A stretch of 64,000 nt of DNA from Osedax fenrisi (taxonomy: Eukaryota > Annelida > Polychaeta > Sabellida > Siboglinidae): the NCBI GenBank assembly GCA_964019155.1, contig OZ025243.1, positions 8,900,865-8,964,864 of the forward strand, read 5' to 3'. The position numbers and the translations under genes were made by a program. Numbering within the stretch: the first letter of the stretch is position 1; each line of letters opens with the position of its first letter. The notes under the pieces were generated by a model. That model was given only the letters and a program-made list of their open reading frames with translations. It did no database searches and was not told the origin of the DNA. This document shows positions 29,195 through 37,200 of this stretch, piece after piece.

Positions 29195-32100
29195 TATATA
29201 CATATTATTTAACCCTTTGCATCCGAGGATTTTATAATTACATGTCACCCAGTTCCGAGCGTTTTGTGCGTTTTTTTAAAATATGTATTCACGTTTTTAA
29301 TAAATTAAAATGTGGATACAAATATAAAAAATGTTCTATTATAAGTTATAATTTTTTGATTTAGTATATGACATAGTTTATTAATTAATTATTCGAAATA
29401 TTATAATCAATTAAAAAAGTAACAATTATATTAAATCTTTAAAATAAAATAATTATATTTCAAACCTAAATTAATGTTCTACTAATATGTCTTATAAAGT
29501 CTTAATAAAGTCTTATAAAGTGGTAACAATATATAAACCAAAAATAAACTGAAGAAATTATATAAATTGAGTCATTATTGAATAATTTACAAGTAAATGG
29601 CGTACGAATAATATAACATATTTAAAAAAATGAAAAGTAACGATATAATTCTGTACTATCGGTGTAAATAATATTGCAACGTATACTTCCGCCAATTTAA
29701 ATATTACTAAGCAAGTTTTATTTATATAATTACGAAAAATTAGCCATAAATTATTTTTCGTTAAAACTTTTTATAAAATTTGAAATGTTGTATTGATATA
29801 AATTACTTTTTATTGAAAGAAATATTTATTTCAATGATATTTACTTTAGTTACTATACACGACAAAATATTAAATCTATTTTATATATTAAAATTAATTT
29901 ATTATATAACACAAATCATATTAATTATTCAATTTTAATTAATATAATTTATTATATTATATGATTAATTTTATTTAAAAAAAAAATCTCACATAAGGTT
30001 ATATTATACTAATTAACTTGAAAACTAAGATATTAAACTTATTTTTTTTAAATCATATTATAAAGAAAACATTTCACTCTTGATAAACAACACTGCTTCT
30101 ATAATTTCCCTGGCATTGCCTACATATGATAATAATAATAATGATGATATTTAAAAATAATAAAATTTACTAATATATGATATGAAGTATCATAAAAGTT
30201 CAGCATTTTGTATCACAATAGAAATCAACAGCTCGGAAGCAAAGGGTTAAATAACATTAGTGACATCTTAAATTTATGTTTTACTTCTACACATTATAAT
30301 TTGTCTCTATGATTTATGGGTAATAATCTTGGCAAACAACTATTAGTTCTACTTCTATATATATACCATGCAGTTAAAACTAATCACCACCAACAAATAT
30401 TCATGTTATTTAAATATTAAAAAATTAGTATTCTATAGTATATTAATTACTCCACATATGAAAACTAATTTTGTACATATATCAGATATATATATATATA
30501 TACAAATATTAATTTAAATTAATATTACTAATATACTATTAATCCGTTACCCGTATGATTAACTTATTTACGATACCCTCCCGCGCATATACCCCTTTTC
30601 TATTCACATATCTCTACTACCCCAACCCCCCATCTACAGGCGATCTTCATGAGCATGTGTCTGCAGGGTGTGGTCAACGAGTTGATTGACAGCAAGGGTC
30701 TCCCCTCCACTACAACTTCACATACAGGGGGAGGGGTCATAGGGTCAACCGTGAAGAAGAACAACAACAGTAGGGTGACTGACTGGGCGTTGAAGGCGGT
30801 GGGAGGAGGAGGAGGCGGAGCATCTACTACTAAAGATAAACATCTCCACGATCATAATCAGGTCAATAACATTGGTGTCCCTATCTTTATCTTCACTACC
30901 ACCATCAGTATCATCTCTGTATCATCACTATCACCACCATCGTTATTATCATCATCATCAGCAATATCTCCAATATCAACATCGTCATCATCAACATCGC
31001 TAGCATCATTATCATCATCAGCATCATCATCACTATCATCAGCATTATCACCAATATCATCACCATCATCATCCTCAGCAGTATTACCTAATACTCCTCT
31101 CTATCTTCCTAGTAACGCTATGACGGTAATAGAACCTACTGTATACCTACCAAATAGTCTATTATCATTGAAAGTCATTCTAATAGAGTCTGTTAGTCAC
31201 TCTAGAATGTATTCAGGAATCTCTAGAATACAGCAAACAGTAGTATCATATGTATACTAATAGTAATAATGTTAACTTGATACTAGTGTTATGATGTTAT
31301 TTCATACATTTCATATTAGATTATATCAAAAGGATTCAAATATTTTGGTATATTAGCATTTTCTATATGTATCATTCATTAAGATCATATAATATTATTT
31401 AATATTGAATAAATACATATGACTATTTATATTAAAATTGCAATAATAACATAATATTTCAATTAATATTATGTATTTTATATAAATATAAAATGATAAA
31501 AATAACTATATAAAATGAACATTCATATTTGTTAATATATTTATAATGTTATTATAAAGTAAAAGTATTTTTTATAAGTAATTAATATAGTATATCTAAT
31601 ATAGTTAATGAATATTGTATATCATGAACAATTAGAATATCTATATAGTTTAAATTATTGAAAAGAAATTTTTGTGTGCTTATAGATTTAGATACTATTT
31701 AGATTCTATTATGTAATATATACATCATAGATTATTAAAATAATTCATTTTTTAAATTTAAAGAATACTCAATATAATTTAAGTATATAATACATTAACC
31801 ATTATATATAATTGGGCATTATAAAAAATAATTTTTATTTAAATATTAATTTTAATTATTATTTATATATCATAAAAAAATAAAAAATTTTGAAAATCAA
31901 AGAAATATTGTTATATATATATATATCTATTATATAAAGTAAAGTTTCTTTGTGTAGGTATATATACCAGGTAAACCTGAGATACGATGCCCGGTGGTGT
32001 CACTGTAAACATGAACGTATGTATACACTCCTCTGAGTACTAACATAGCTGAGTTGAGTTGGATTGTTTACATTGAATTCATGAGGCAGAAAATTTAAAC

Positions 32101-33310
32101 CAAAACTACAGAGATTACATTTTATTAATATAACATGGTCGTACAATCTCATAAAAACGAATGTATTCGCGAGGATTCGCTCATTAAGAATGTTAATGTA
32201 GATTTTTAAATTGCATTCGTAAAGCATCAAATTTATAATTTGTTTGACAATATTTTTAATTTAATTTAGAATTTTCAATAACATATTTATAATATATTAA
32301 ATGTAAACAGTGCATGTTTACAAAATTCATTTCTATGAATAGATATTTTATCACCATTGTAATGATTCATACACATGAATGATTAGAAACATATTATATT
32401 TACAATTTCATATTTATATAAGTAAATAATTTAAATGTATATAAAAACTATGAATAACTATGCAACAACAGTCCTCCATATTTACTTGAAATCATATACG
32501 ATTATGATATATACTATTATAATCACACATGCTATATATTGTGTATATTCAATAGTTTATAGGCAATTCTATAGGACCCCTTCTATATCTCTACATACTT
32601 GCATACTGTATACATATATACATATTTCTCCATTATATTTTGGTGATCCACTTTCATCTTTCATTCGGGATCTTAGCTTAAGTTTTTACTTAGAACAAAT
32701 GTCTCTGATGTCCCTTCGAAGTTGTTATCATGATACGGTATCCAAGTTTAAACGAGAGTCGAAATTATAAAAAAAAATCACATAGAATTACAATCATTCT
32801 AAATATTATAATTTAAGCCTTATTTTATTTGTCCGAACTGGTTTTGAGCGGGCAACCTCGTATCTGATGTACCTAGGCAGTTAATATATATATATATAAA
32901 TATATTTGTTTGTCATGTTTATTTTGGTGAAAAAGAACATAGATTAAGTTATTTATATCTAAATAATTTAACCATATTAAAAAATATAACCGAGTTACTT
33001 TGGGACCCCTCTAATATATATATATATATACATATACATTTAAATTAAGTATTGTAATATATATGTGTATAAATTTAATAATCTCAAATTATCAATTTAA
33101 ATTTCAGTTAGATTTGAGAAATATCATTCTTTTGTAAGTTTACTTTAATCTGTTTTACTATTATTATTCTGTTTTAATCCGTTTTAATAATGTTTGCAGC
33201 GAAGTTATCTATCCAATACGTAACATTGAATATAATCTAAAACCCGACTTCATTTACAGAACCAGACAACTTCGGATGCATTTGAAGGTATCGGAGATGA
33301 CGACCTCTAA
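3030..33310 (+). CDS. SNX17: Sorting nexin-17 (SNX17), complete gene model, 14 coding exons, 453 aa
   Basis: Exons: 3030-3089, 8010-8084, 9417-9534, 15668-15732, 18202-18412, 19748-19847, 23705-23774, 24054-24146, 24597-24678, 25493-25530, 26575-26646, 28381-28485, 30640-30861, 33260-33310. Together they give 1362 nt, 453 codons plus stop; the human protein is 470 aa. All junctions are GT..AG and keep phase. Domains: PX (about residues 1-106, with IRYSDF and LPSFPPKK), FERM-like F1-F3 (about 107-395), and a C-terminal tail ending FEGIGDDDL, nearly the human ending. SNX17 binds PI3P on early endosomes and, through its FERM-like module, NPxY/NxxY tails of cargo such as LRP1 and integrins. Its C-terminus engages the Commander/Retriever recycling machinery. 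The polar tail is shorter and more Gly/Asn-rich than in vertebrates. The 5' UTR was not defined. Identity rests on remembered family sequences, not a search. Confidence 0.95.
4680..4739. mobile_element. Solo terminal fragment of a pogo/Tigger-like element
   Basis: Read inward from the right, the end is CAGTCAACTCCTGATATCTA, followed outside by TA. CAGTCAA...CGATATCT is typical of pogo/Tigger termini. The other end was not found. Confidence 0.45.
5287..5445. mobile_element. 159-bp hAT-type MITE (TAGTGATGTAAATGATGC termini)
   Basis: Perfect-looking 18-bp terminal inverted repeats flank the element. The duplication GTATTGAC occurs at 5279-5286 and 5446-5453. It lies in SNX17 intron 1. A related larger copy is at 53745-54017. 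Confidence 0.87.
6784..7283. mobile_element. MITE with ATAGGGTGTT(TA)CACCAATTC termini and TA duplication
   Basis: The left end ATAGGGTGTTTACACCAATT and the inverted right end share about 25 bp. TA dinucleotides flank both sides, suggesting Tc1/mariner-like insertion. Inside, TACCCCATCGATA and TATCGATGGGGTA form a strong hairpin at 6824-6867. It lies in SNX17 intron 1. Confidence 0.6.
8010..8084 (+). CDS. SNX17: SNX17 exon 2 (PX domain, residues 21-45)
   Basis: It encodes TYNLHVNGSLHCSIRYSDF followed by YDFNEK, matching the PX core YNIHVNG-LHC-VRYSQL. The Arg of IRYSDF occupies the position of the PI3P-binding basic residue of PX domains. The acceptor is CTCTCAG, the donor GTTTCT, phase 0 on both sides. 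Confidence 0.95.
8151..8462. mobile_element. 312-bp hAT-type MITE with 8-bp duplication
   Basis: Termini CATAGAGCTAGAGAGAA are inverted at the two ends, and both flanks carry AGGAGAAC (8143-8150 and 8463-8470). The insertion lies 66 bp downstream of SNX17 exon 2. Confidence 0.88.
9055..9405 (+). repeat. 23-bp minisatellite (CCCTTAGATAACCCCTAACCG) before SNX17 exon 3
   Basis: About 15 copies with point variants, ending about 12 bp before the exon 3 acceptor. Each unit contains CTAAC and a C-rich tract. Confidence 0.92.
9417..9534 (+). CDS. SNX17: SNX17 exon 3 (PX proline-rich loop, residues 46-85)
   Basis: It contains NLPSFPPKKIFPL and RRIALERYIQ. The FPPKK loop is the membrane-inserting and phosphoinositide-contacting segment of PX domains. 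The acceptor is CCACCAG, the donor GTTAGT at 9535, phase 1. A 23-bp C-rich minisatellite ends about 12 bp before the acceptor. Confidence 0.96.
10529..13045 (-). mobile_element. 2.5-kb hAT transposon relic with 8-bp target duplication
   Basis: TIRs TAGGGCCGCAGGAA and its inverse TTCCTGCGGCCCTA bound the element, and GTAATACG flanks both sides (10521-10528, 13046-13053). Poly-G/C runs (TAGGGGGGGTCC) lie just inside both ends. The minus strand carries broken transposase. It sits in SNX17 intron 3, opposite to the gene. Confidence 0.92.
11339..12900 (-). pseudogene. Broken hAT transposase (TTF-type zinc finger / ZMYM1-like)
   Basis: The longest open pieces are 11339-11692 and 11756-12055. The second contains HSYDGASNISGRYNLVQAL and YYTHCIAHRVNLVAQ, the DGA-NM-G...HC-AHRLNL catalytic region typical of TTF/ZMYM1-like hAT proteins. 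About 12740-12830 encodes W-IHWCSDKEAVFCFYCV, a TTF zinc-finger remnant, with stop codons between the pieces. Coding order is minus strand from about 12900 downward. It is not expected to be active. Confidence 0.82.
13865..14130 (-). repeat. Dispersed repeat, copy 2 (inverse of 225-490)
   Basis: Inverted relative to the first copy at about 70% identity by eye. The 94-codon open frame across it is not conserved in copy 1. Confidence 0.65.
14650..14727. repeat. (AT)n tract
   Basis: Long perfect dinucleotide tract in SNX17 intron 3. Others of 30-65 bp: 1279-1324, 4150-4195, 15155-15211, 18079-18109, 29156-29190, 44860-44900, 50410-50462, 50815-50875, 52307-52372, 54378-54415, 57309-57353, 57836-57863. 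Confidence 0.95.
15216..15461 (+). mobile_element. tRNA-derived SINE copy a (head truncated)
   Basis: It starts inside the B-box half of the tRNA head (CGACCCTCGTCCGG), continues with the core ATGGATGCCTTAACATGAGA, GGCTTCGAAGGGACATTAGA and GGGATGAAAGGACTCCACC, and ends in an (AACAAT)n tail. An (AT)n tract precedes it. Confidence 0.82.
15668..15732 (+). CDS. SNX17: SNX17 exon 4 (end of PX domain, residues 85-106)
   Basis: It encodes ...KKSKLFNYFIRNAQQ, aligning with ETFNSFLRRAQQ at the end of the SNX17 PX domain. It enters in phase 1 and leaves in phase 0. The acceptor is ATTTCAG and the donor GTTAGC. At 65 nt it cannot be recognised from ORF length. Confidence 0.92.
16182..16633. mobile_element. 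Possible MITE with GAAAGTGGACCTGTGCAAT inverted ends
   Basis: GAAAGTGGACCTGTGCAAT at 16182-16200 and its inverse at 16615-16633 are a near-perfect 19-bp TIR pair. No clear target duplication. It lies in SNX17 intron 4. Confidence 0.5.
16887..16983 (-). pseudogene. Non-LTR retrotransposon reverse transcriptase fragment
   Basis: The minus strand reads VVYFKKAFGSIHREMM then LRILESYGIPHKNI, matching the RT motif DFKKAFDS(V/I)HR...L...YGIP of non-LTR elements. The catalytic Asp before FKKAF is Tyr here. Only about 32 codons remain. It lies in SNX17 intron 4. Confidence 0.8.
17548..17619 (-). tRNA. tRNA-Pro (anticodon AGG)
   Basis: The minus strand reads GACTCGTTGGTCTAGGGGCA through the D-loop, anticodon loop TTAGGGT (anticodon AGG), and GGGTTCAAATC in the T-arm, closing with CGAGTC: 72 nt, no intron. 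The second acceptor pair is A-T instead of the common G-C, with both sides changed, and the anticodon stem opens with a U-G pair. A and B boxes are intact and a T6 pol III terminator follows (17546-17541). It lies antisense in SNX17 intron 4 and looks functional. Confidence 0.96.
18202..18412 (+). CDS. SNX17: SNX17 exon 5 (FERM-like F1, residues 107-177)
   Basis: It encodes QMLSEDTSAVDIAVYLSNGE and later KFSLFLVKRVGE, matching VSLEVLLSNGQ and YFSLFLV of the F1 lobe. An in-frame TGA at 18190-18192 just upstream shows that the exon starts at the acceptor CCACAG. The donor is GTTAGC at 18413, phase 1, and G-rich degenerate repeats follow immediately. Confidence 0.96.
18413..18492 (+). repeat. 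G-rich degenerate repeat at the SNX17 exon 5 donor
   Basis: Repeats of GGGTAGGGT(A/G)GGTGA start directly at the donor and run about 80 bp. They contain many G triplets and GGTRAG-like strings. Confidence 0.8.
18555..19742 (+). repeat. ~30-bp minisatellite, about 38 copies, before SNX17 exon 6
   Basis: The unit CCATCATTACCCCTTAATAA continues CCCTTGTACCC, with higher-order blocks repeated (18860-18960 resembles 19100-19200). It ends five bases before the exon 6 acceptor. Each unit has TTAATAAC and C runs. Confidence 0.93.
19748..19847 (+). CDS. SNX17: SNX17 exon 6 (FERM-like F1/F2, residues 177-210)
   Basis: It encodes VVRVVQDFECP then FRLMIRKS, matching FVRKLQEFELPYVS and YKIVLRKS. The acceptor CTGTAG is the end of a minisatellite. 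The donor was set at GTTAGT (19848) because this leaves phase 2, which the next exon completes as the serine before YWD. Confidence 0.92.
20941..23304 (-). mobile_element. 2.36-kb TTAA-flanked transposon-like element
   Basis: GGGGGTTCGCGGCCTTTTGA at the left and its inverse TCAAAAGGCCGTGAACCCC at the right lie directly inside TTAA (20937-20940, 23305-23308). TTAA duplication fits Kolobok or piggyBac; termini starting GGGG favour Kolobok. Inside are about four imperfect copies of a ~190-bp unit (22018-22780) and two or three of a ~130-bp unit (21400-21850). No full transposase is present. It fills most of SNX17 intron 6. Confidence 0.8.
21886..22884 (-). CDS. Predicted small spliced protein in the TTAA element (61 aa)
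   Basis: Two minus-strand exons: 22884-22804 (27 codons, start MPRRSRKSITEKLNRTKTSY) and 21990-21886 (34 codons plus stop, including VLQLLKEHILNLETIQDSQI). The donor is GTTAGT, as in the host genes, and the acceptor TCTTTAG, phase 0. The intron contains the ~190-bp repeat array. The product would have a basic N-terminus and a Leu/Ile-rich helix. I do not recognise it. It may be the N-terminus of a transposase whose remainder is lost. Confidence 0.4.
23705..23774 (+). CDS. SNX17: SNX17 exon 7 (FERM-like F2, residues 210-233)
   Basis: It encodes YWDPSYDDLLLENN and ATNLLYTQ, almost the vertebrate YWDSAYDDDVMENRVGLNLL. The acceptor is CCAG at 23701-23704 and the donor GTTTAG. Confidence 0.95.
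24054..24146 (+). CDS. SNX17: SNX17 exon 8 (FERM-like F2, residues 234-264)
   Basis: It encodes VIHEISQKWIEVDEDQRHKL, aligning with TVSDIERGWILVTKEQHRQL, then a basic KLLRKRRSKSE. The acceptor is CCTCCAG, the donor GTTAGT at 24147, phase 0 on both sides. Four 30-bp repeats begin within a few bases of the donor. Confidence 0.95.
24147..24262 (+). repeat. 30-bp repeat x4 after SNX17 exon 8 donor
   Basis: TGTCCTTGCGTATTGCATTG continuing TTTGAACCTA is repeated four times, starting about four bases after the GTTAGT donor. The first unit overlaps the donor region itself (GTTAGTGTCCTTGCG). Confidence 0.9.
24361..24487 (+). mobile_element. tRNA-derived SINE copy b (5'-truncated)
   Basis: It begins at the core CATGGATGCCTTAACATGAG and keeps GCTTCGAAGGGACATTAGA, GGGATGAAAGGACTCCACC and a short AACAAT tail. 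It lies in the 450-bp SNX17 intron 8, same strand. Confidence 0.82.
24597..24678 (+). CDS. SNX17: SNX17 exon 9 (FERM-like F2, residues 265-292)
   Basis: It encodes FLRYCSQLKFYGYELFLSC then SSNYRDVSG, aligning with FLRLAQTLRHYGYLRFDAC. The acceptor is CGACAG, the donor GTAACA at 24679, phase 1. A GT-rich tract starts about 30 bp downstream. Confidence 0.9.
24708..24855 (+). repeat. GT/GGGTGT-rich tract after SNX17 exon 9
   Basis: Degenerate (GTGTGGGT)n starting about 30 bp past the donor. The long open frames across it on both strands are low-complexity artefacts. Confidence 0.9.
25493..25530 (+). CDS. SNX17: SNX17 exon 10 (38-nt exon, residues 292-304)
   Basis: It encodes VHKVNIYIGHKDM, filling the strand before FRVTR in the F3 lobe (vertebrate NSELSLQLRLPGQQL). 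The acceptor is GCTACAG, the donor GTGATA, entering in phase 1 and leaving in phase 0. Sequence similarity is modest; position, phase and length decide the call. Confidence 0.8.
25531..28380 (+). other. SNX17 introns 10 and 11
   Basis: Apart from exon 11 (26575-26646) and GT-rich tracts (26650-26705, 27545-27590), both introns are AT-rich. A (CTA)n run at 28323-28349 lies before the exon 12 acceptor. No element ends seen. Confidence 0.6.
26575..26646 (+). CDS. SNX17: SNX17 exon 11 (FERM-like F3, residues 305-328)
   Basis: It encodes ESVKDMIFRVTRIRCWRLIN plus TEDR. The vertebrate counterpart is GSFRVTRMRCWRV, one of the most conserved SNX17 strings. The acceptor is ATCTAG, the donor GTAGGC, phase 0. 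Confidence 0.96.
28381..28485 (+). CDS. SNX17: SNX17 exon 12 (FERM-like F3, residues 329-363)
   Basis: It encodes IQLKFEYLFAPDTLRWVSIY, matching LELAFEYLMSKDRLQWVTI of the cargo-binding F3 lobe. The acceptor is GAACAG, the donor GTAATA, phase 0. Confidence 0.96.
29213..30246. mobile_element. piggyBac-like MITE (TTAA, CCCTTTGC termini)
   Basis: TTAA then CCCTTTGCATCCGAG at the left (29209-29227) is mirrored by CTCGGAAGCAAAGGG then TTAA at the right (ending 30250). CCCTTT-type termini with TTAA are characteristic of piggyBac. There is no transposase. It lies in SNX17 intron 12. Confidence 0.85.
30640..30861 (+). CDS. SNX17: SNX17 exon 13 (end of F3 and variable linker, residues 364-437)
   Basis: It begins AIFMSMCLQGVVNEL, matching AIMMSICLQSMVDEL, then runs into a low-complexity polar linker with GGGGGGA. 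The donor chosen is GTCAAT at 30862, because phase 0 joins the conserved last exon. The frame stays open to 31258 as a Ser/Ile-rich tract, so intron retention would give a different C-terminus. Confidence 0.9.
30890..31085 (+). repeat. (ATC)n-type degenerate repeat after SNX17 exon 13
   Basis: Variants of TCATCATCACCAATATCATC begin about 30 bp after the donor and keep the upstream frame open as poly-Ser/Ile. Confidence 0.85.
32636..32884 (-). mobile_element. tRNA-derived SINE copy c (old, diverged)
   Basis: Inverse orientation. It retains GATGTCCCTTCGAAG, GATACGGTATCCAAG and a degraded head ending in CCTAGGCAG. Divergence from the other copies is high, so it is an old insertion (SNX17 intron 13). 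Confidence 0.65.
33260..33310 (+). CDS. SNX17: SNX17 exon 14 (C-terminus, residues 438-453, stop)
   Basis: It encodes NQTTSDAFEGIGDDDL and stops with TAA at 33308-33310. Vertebrate SNX17 ends FAFEGIGDEDL, the extreme C-terminus needed for Retriever (VPS26C) binding. The acceptor is ATTTACAG. Confidence 0.96.
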   Translation, partial: NQTTSDAFEGIGDDDL

Positions 33311-33700
33311 ACATGAGCAGAGGTCACGGTGAGCTAGCATATCAACACGTACGGTGTGCGTAGTGTGCACTATACAAATACTTTCTTTTTATATACTGCG
33401 AGAATCTAGAATTATTTCCACGATGAATATCGAATATTCACCTTTTTGTTTTGATTCGAACACATTGATTACTATTATTATTATTGTTACAATTACAGCT
33501 ATTATGATTATTGCATTGTTTATACTATTGATATTCCACTACTACCTTCCTATTCGTCGTCGTCCATTATTCACCTAGTGATATATACCGATGCACACTC
33601 GATTATGCATATTCCTCCTCATTCTTAAAACATTCACACATCACTAACATTATTACTAGGAATTCTTATATGAAATAAAACATGAAACCATGCCCACTTT
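33311..33700 (+). other. SNX17 3' UTR with poly(A) signal
   Basis: The stretch after the SNX17 stop is less AT-rich than the introns. It holds a 74-codon open frame (33354-33578) with one hydrophobic segment but no recognisable protein. AATAAA at 33674-33679 is the first good poly(A) signal. I read the stretch as 3' UTR. Confidence 0.6.
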
Positions 33701-33806
33701 CTATCTCGATATTCTACACAAATAATGAAGAAGTTATCAATTTTTAGTATAACATATTATATACCTTTAAGAATTATAATAAATTATAAAGTAAATTACT
33801 CGTGGT

Positions 33807-33812
33807 TTTATT
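33807..33812 (-). promoter_or_regulatory. Candidate poly(A) signal of the ORP gene
   Basis: TTTATT on the plus strand is AATAAA on the minus strand, about 340 bp past the ORP stop. It lies roughly 130 bp from the SNX17 signal, so the two convergent transcripts may end almost back to back. Other A/T hexamers nearby are possible. Confidence 0.4.
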
Positions 33813-33954
33813 ATCGAATTCATGATATAAATAAATAAACAACTGATCAGTATAAACAATCTAAATAAAGATCATACCAAAACTGGTATTTGAAATTGAA
33901 CCAGGTAATCTATATGCACTTATATACAGGTTGTAATACTTTTATATACATGAT

Positions 33955-33958
33955 AATA

Positions 33959-33993
<35 letters not shown>
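33955..33993. repeat. (GAT)n microsatellite in the SNX17/ORP intergenic gap
   Basis: About 12 GAT copies between the two convergent genes, followed by a short (GT)n at 34037-34052. Confidence 0.93.
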
Positions 33994-34151
33994 AAAATTA
34001 TAAACTTGGATTCAAAATGTTTCGAATATCTCTAGTGTGTGTGTGTGTGTGTACCTTTTCAATAGATCATAACTACAAGTTATGCTAAATCACATTGATG
34101 CGCGGCCGCGTTACATAACAATTCTTATATAATATATGCGTGGATTTCTCT

Positions 34152-34239
34152 TTAGAAGATATCTGGACAATCTGAAAAATCTTTCTCCCAGTAGTTGTTC
34201 GTAAAAATCCAAGTATCCCCTTTTTTCTTTTCGAACCAC
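34152..34239 (-). CDS. OSBPL2: ORP exon j (C-terminus and stop)
   Basis: It encodes WFEKKKGDTWIFTNNYWEKD then FSDCPDIF, stop TAA at 34154-34152. ORP2 ends YFERNFSDCPDIY. The acceptor is GCGCAG. A longer open frame in another register (34324-34085) is a shadow. Confidence 0.95.
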
Positions 34240-37200
34240 CTGCGCATTTTAGTGAAATGTATTTGGTTGAATATTTATAACAATATTTTAATTCAGTATT
34301 ATAATTAAATAGAAAATCTTTCATTTTAAATAAATAAATAAATTTAAAAAATTAATTATTTATTATAAATTAAAATTAGCATTTTTTAAATATTAAATTT
34401 ATATATATTAATATTAATATATGCAAGTATTTATATTTGACCTTGGTCTCCACTCATCTTTACTGTTTCTTCTCTGTTTACGAGAGATCCTTTGTTTGTC
34501 TTCCAACCTAGCCTTTTCCGTAGTGGCACCATCTGTATCAGTACATATACATATAAACTATGTATAATAGTATAATATTCAATCTTATACAATACATTTA
34601 TATTAAACTTGTATATAATATGATAATTATTAACTGTTAAATATTTAGAAATTAAATAATAATTATTAGCAACAAAATTCTATAATAAAATAAATCTCTT
34701 ATTTAATAATTAACCTACCTAAATGTATAGGTAATTATAATTATTTAATGGAATGACTGGGATTTATATAGCTATGGCTATTGTTAAAGGATATCTATAA
34801 CCAAACAGGATGAATTAATTGAATTTATATTGGAAGATATGAAAATTTGTTTCCAATAAATATTTAATAATCATAAAATCTATAGAAACTAGAACCCCAT
34901 TGAATATTAAAAGAATCAATGAGGCTTTAGTCAATCTACCTTTAATATAAAAGTTGTATTAAAAATATATTAAAATGTTATTTATGTAAATATTTAATAT
35001 GTATATTATATAATTATATTTAATTATATTAATATATATATATATTACAAAATAAATATATAAGAAAGAATCAAATAAAATATAATAATTTTATTATATA
35101 TTTATATAAAATGATTTGACTATATTTTATATCTACCAATACTTTATGTGTAATGGGGTGTGGTGTTTGAACCTAGATCTCCGCCCTCCATGAGTCTGAT
35201 GTCTGTGCGAAGTCTACTATCGGTGGAAGGCAGGTGTCGCATGACATTCTTGTCGGTGTCATCGTTTAGTGTCAACGAGAAGTAGGTCAAATAGTAGTAC
35301 TGCGGGGGGGCGGGGGTGTTAATGCAGTGTTAGGGGTGTGGTGTTAATGTGTTTTTGGAATTGTGTTAATTTGAAATAGGGTTGAAATAATGTATAATAG
35401 TTGAGAATGTTATATTTATTAGTTATATTAATATCAAAATTAAATGAATTTCATAATTTCTAATTGGTTAACAATATATCGTTGAAAATGTATGATTTTG
35501 ATTGAAGTTCTGTCACATGTATTAAATAGTGAAGTTGCTTTGAATATAAATGTACACCTGCTATATAGGGAACACAGGGATGTGTGTTAATACACCACAT
35601 AATGTATTTTAATTCTTATAAAGATCATTAAATGCAATTATATTATAATTATACATTTATTTGTTTGATTTAATTTTGTTACGAATTCAGATGGAATTAT
35701 ATATAATAAATATTGTAGGAAATTTTCAATTAATAATCTGTTTTACAAGTAAACCTAGTTTTATGAAGGATAATGAAATAGATATTATTCTAATTATAAA
35801 CTTTAAAAAAAATATGAATTAATTTATCATTATATTTTATATAATTGTATAACTAATATCAATTTTCAAAAATTAAAAACCATTCTATTTATTATTTATT
35901 TAAATAACTGAACGAATTTGTTACTATTACTGTACTGTGTATAGAATTATATGTCTATAATTTATAATAGTAGCAGAATATTTACAAAAGTATCATCTAT
36001 CTATTCACATTTAAACGTAATATCGTATTAAATCTTTATAAAGTATACTTGTTTTTATAATCTATATTGTAATAAAAAATAATTCATTCGATAGGTACAT
36101 TCATAATATATTCTAAAGTTTTAACAATATATATATATATTTGGTAAAATTTGAATCATGACTTATGTACTTTATATATAGGAATTTATATCTAAAATAA
36201 TGACATTGAAAAATTACATTTTAAATTTTTCATTATAAAAATATATAGATATTGATGTGTAATGTTAAAATGTATTTTTATAGGATTAAATAGTGGTTTA
36301 TTATATGGTTATTAAAAAATATAGTATATAATTATTTATATTATATAATCATTAATAATATTTAACAATTAATATAATAGCATATGTAATAATATAAATA
36401 CTTTTTTCAATAGATCTTTTAAAAACATAATTTATATATGTTTAAAGGTTGATATGTTAATATTATGAATTTTGTAGATACTTTTTATACATATGTGAGA
36501 TTATCTAATAAATTATCTAAAATAAATAAAATTTAACTTCATATTTGATGTATTTAAAATTAATGTTCCCTTAATTTATATTAATAGCCTGTCACTGCAA
36601 TGTTATACCTTATCAGCAGTGCTGGGTTTTTTATCTGCCTGCCATAGTTGCATTTGTCCTGGCACTTGAATATTTGTCAGAGATTGGTCTCCCTTTGTCT
36701 GTGCAATGGAATGTTATATAATAATATAACAATGATTTTATTATTCATATTATTTAAATAAATAAATATTTATATATTAGAAAATGTATATAATATCAAA
36801 AATAATATATTAGAAAACGAATATCAAAAATAATAAATTATAAATTTTAAATGAAAATCATGAAACTTTATTTAGACCCCATTAATTATTATTAATGATA
36901 AATTATATTTATTATATATATATATATATATAAATTATAATATCAGGAATACATTATTTATAGATTGAACTAATTAATGTATGAAATAAATAATTATTAA
37001 CTAATTTAATTAGTATATATATTTTGATTATAACTTATTAGGATCTATTTTAACTTATCATCATTATCACCAACCACCCCACCATTGTCATCACCACCAC
37101 CCCTACCCCATTAGCCCATGTAAAACTTACGGCATTTTGAGGGAATTTGTCATACTCGCAGCTATGTAGCTCTTCAGACCACTTGCCGTATAACATTTTC

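Larger units (their letters stand above)
30862..33259 (+). other. SNX17 intron 13 (2.4 kb)
   Basis: It starts with the (ATC)n-type repeat and carries SINE copy c (32636-32884). 31260-32630 is AT-rich with unsupported open frames at 32000-32230 (minus) and 32435-32770 (plus, partly over the SINE). Confidence 0.6.

Noticed and set aside
33354..33578. 74-codon frame with a hydrophobic segment downstream of SNX17
   Set aside because: It lies in the SNX17 3' UTR. No homology recognised and the hydrophobic run comes from ATT/ATC repeats.
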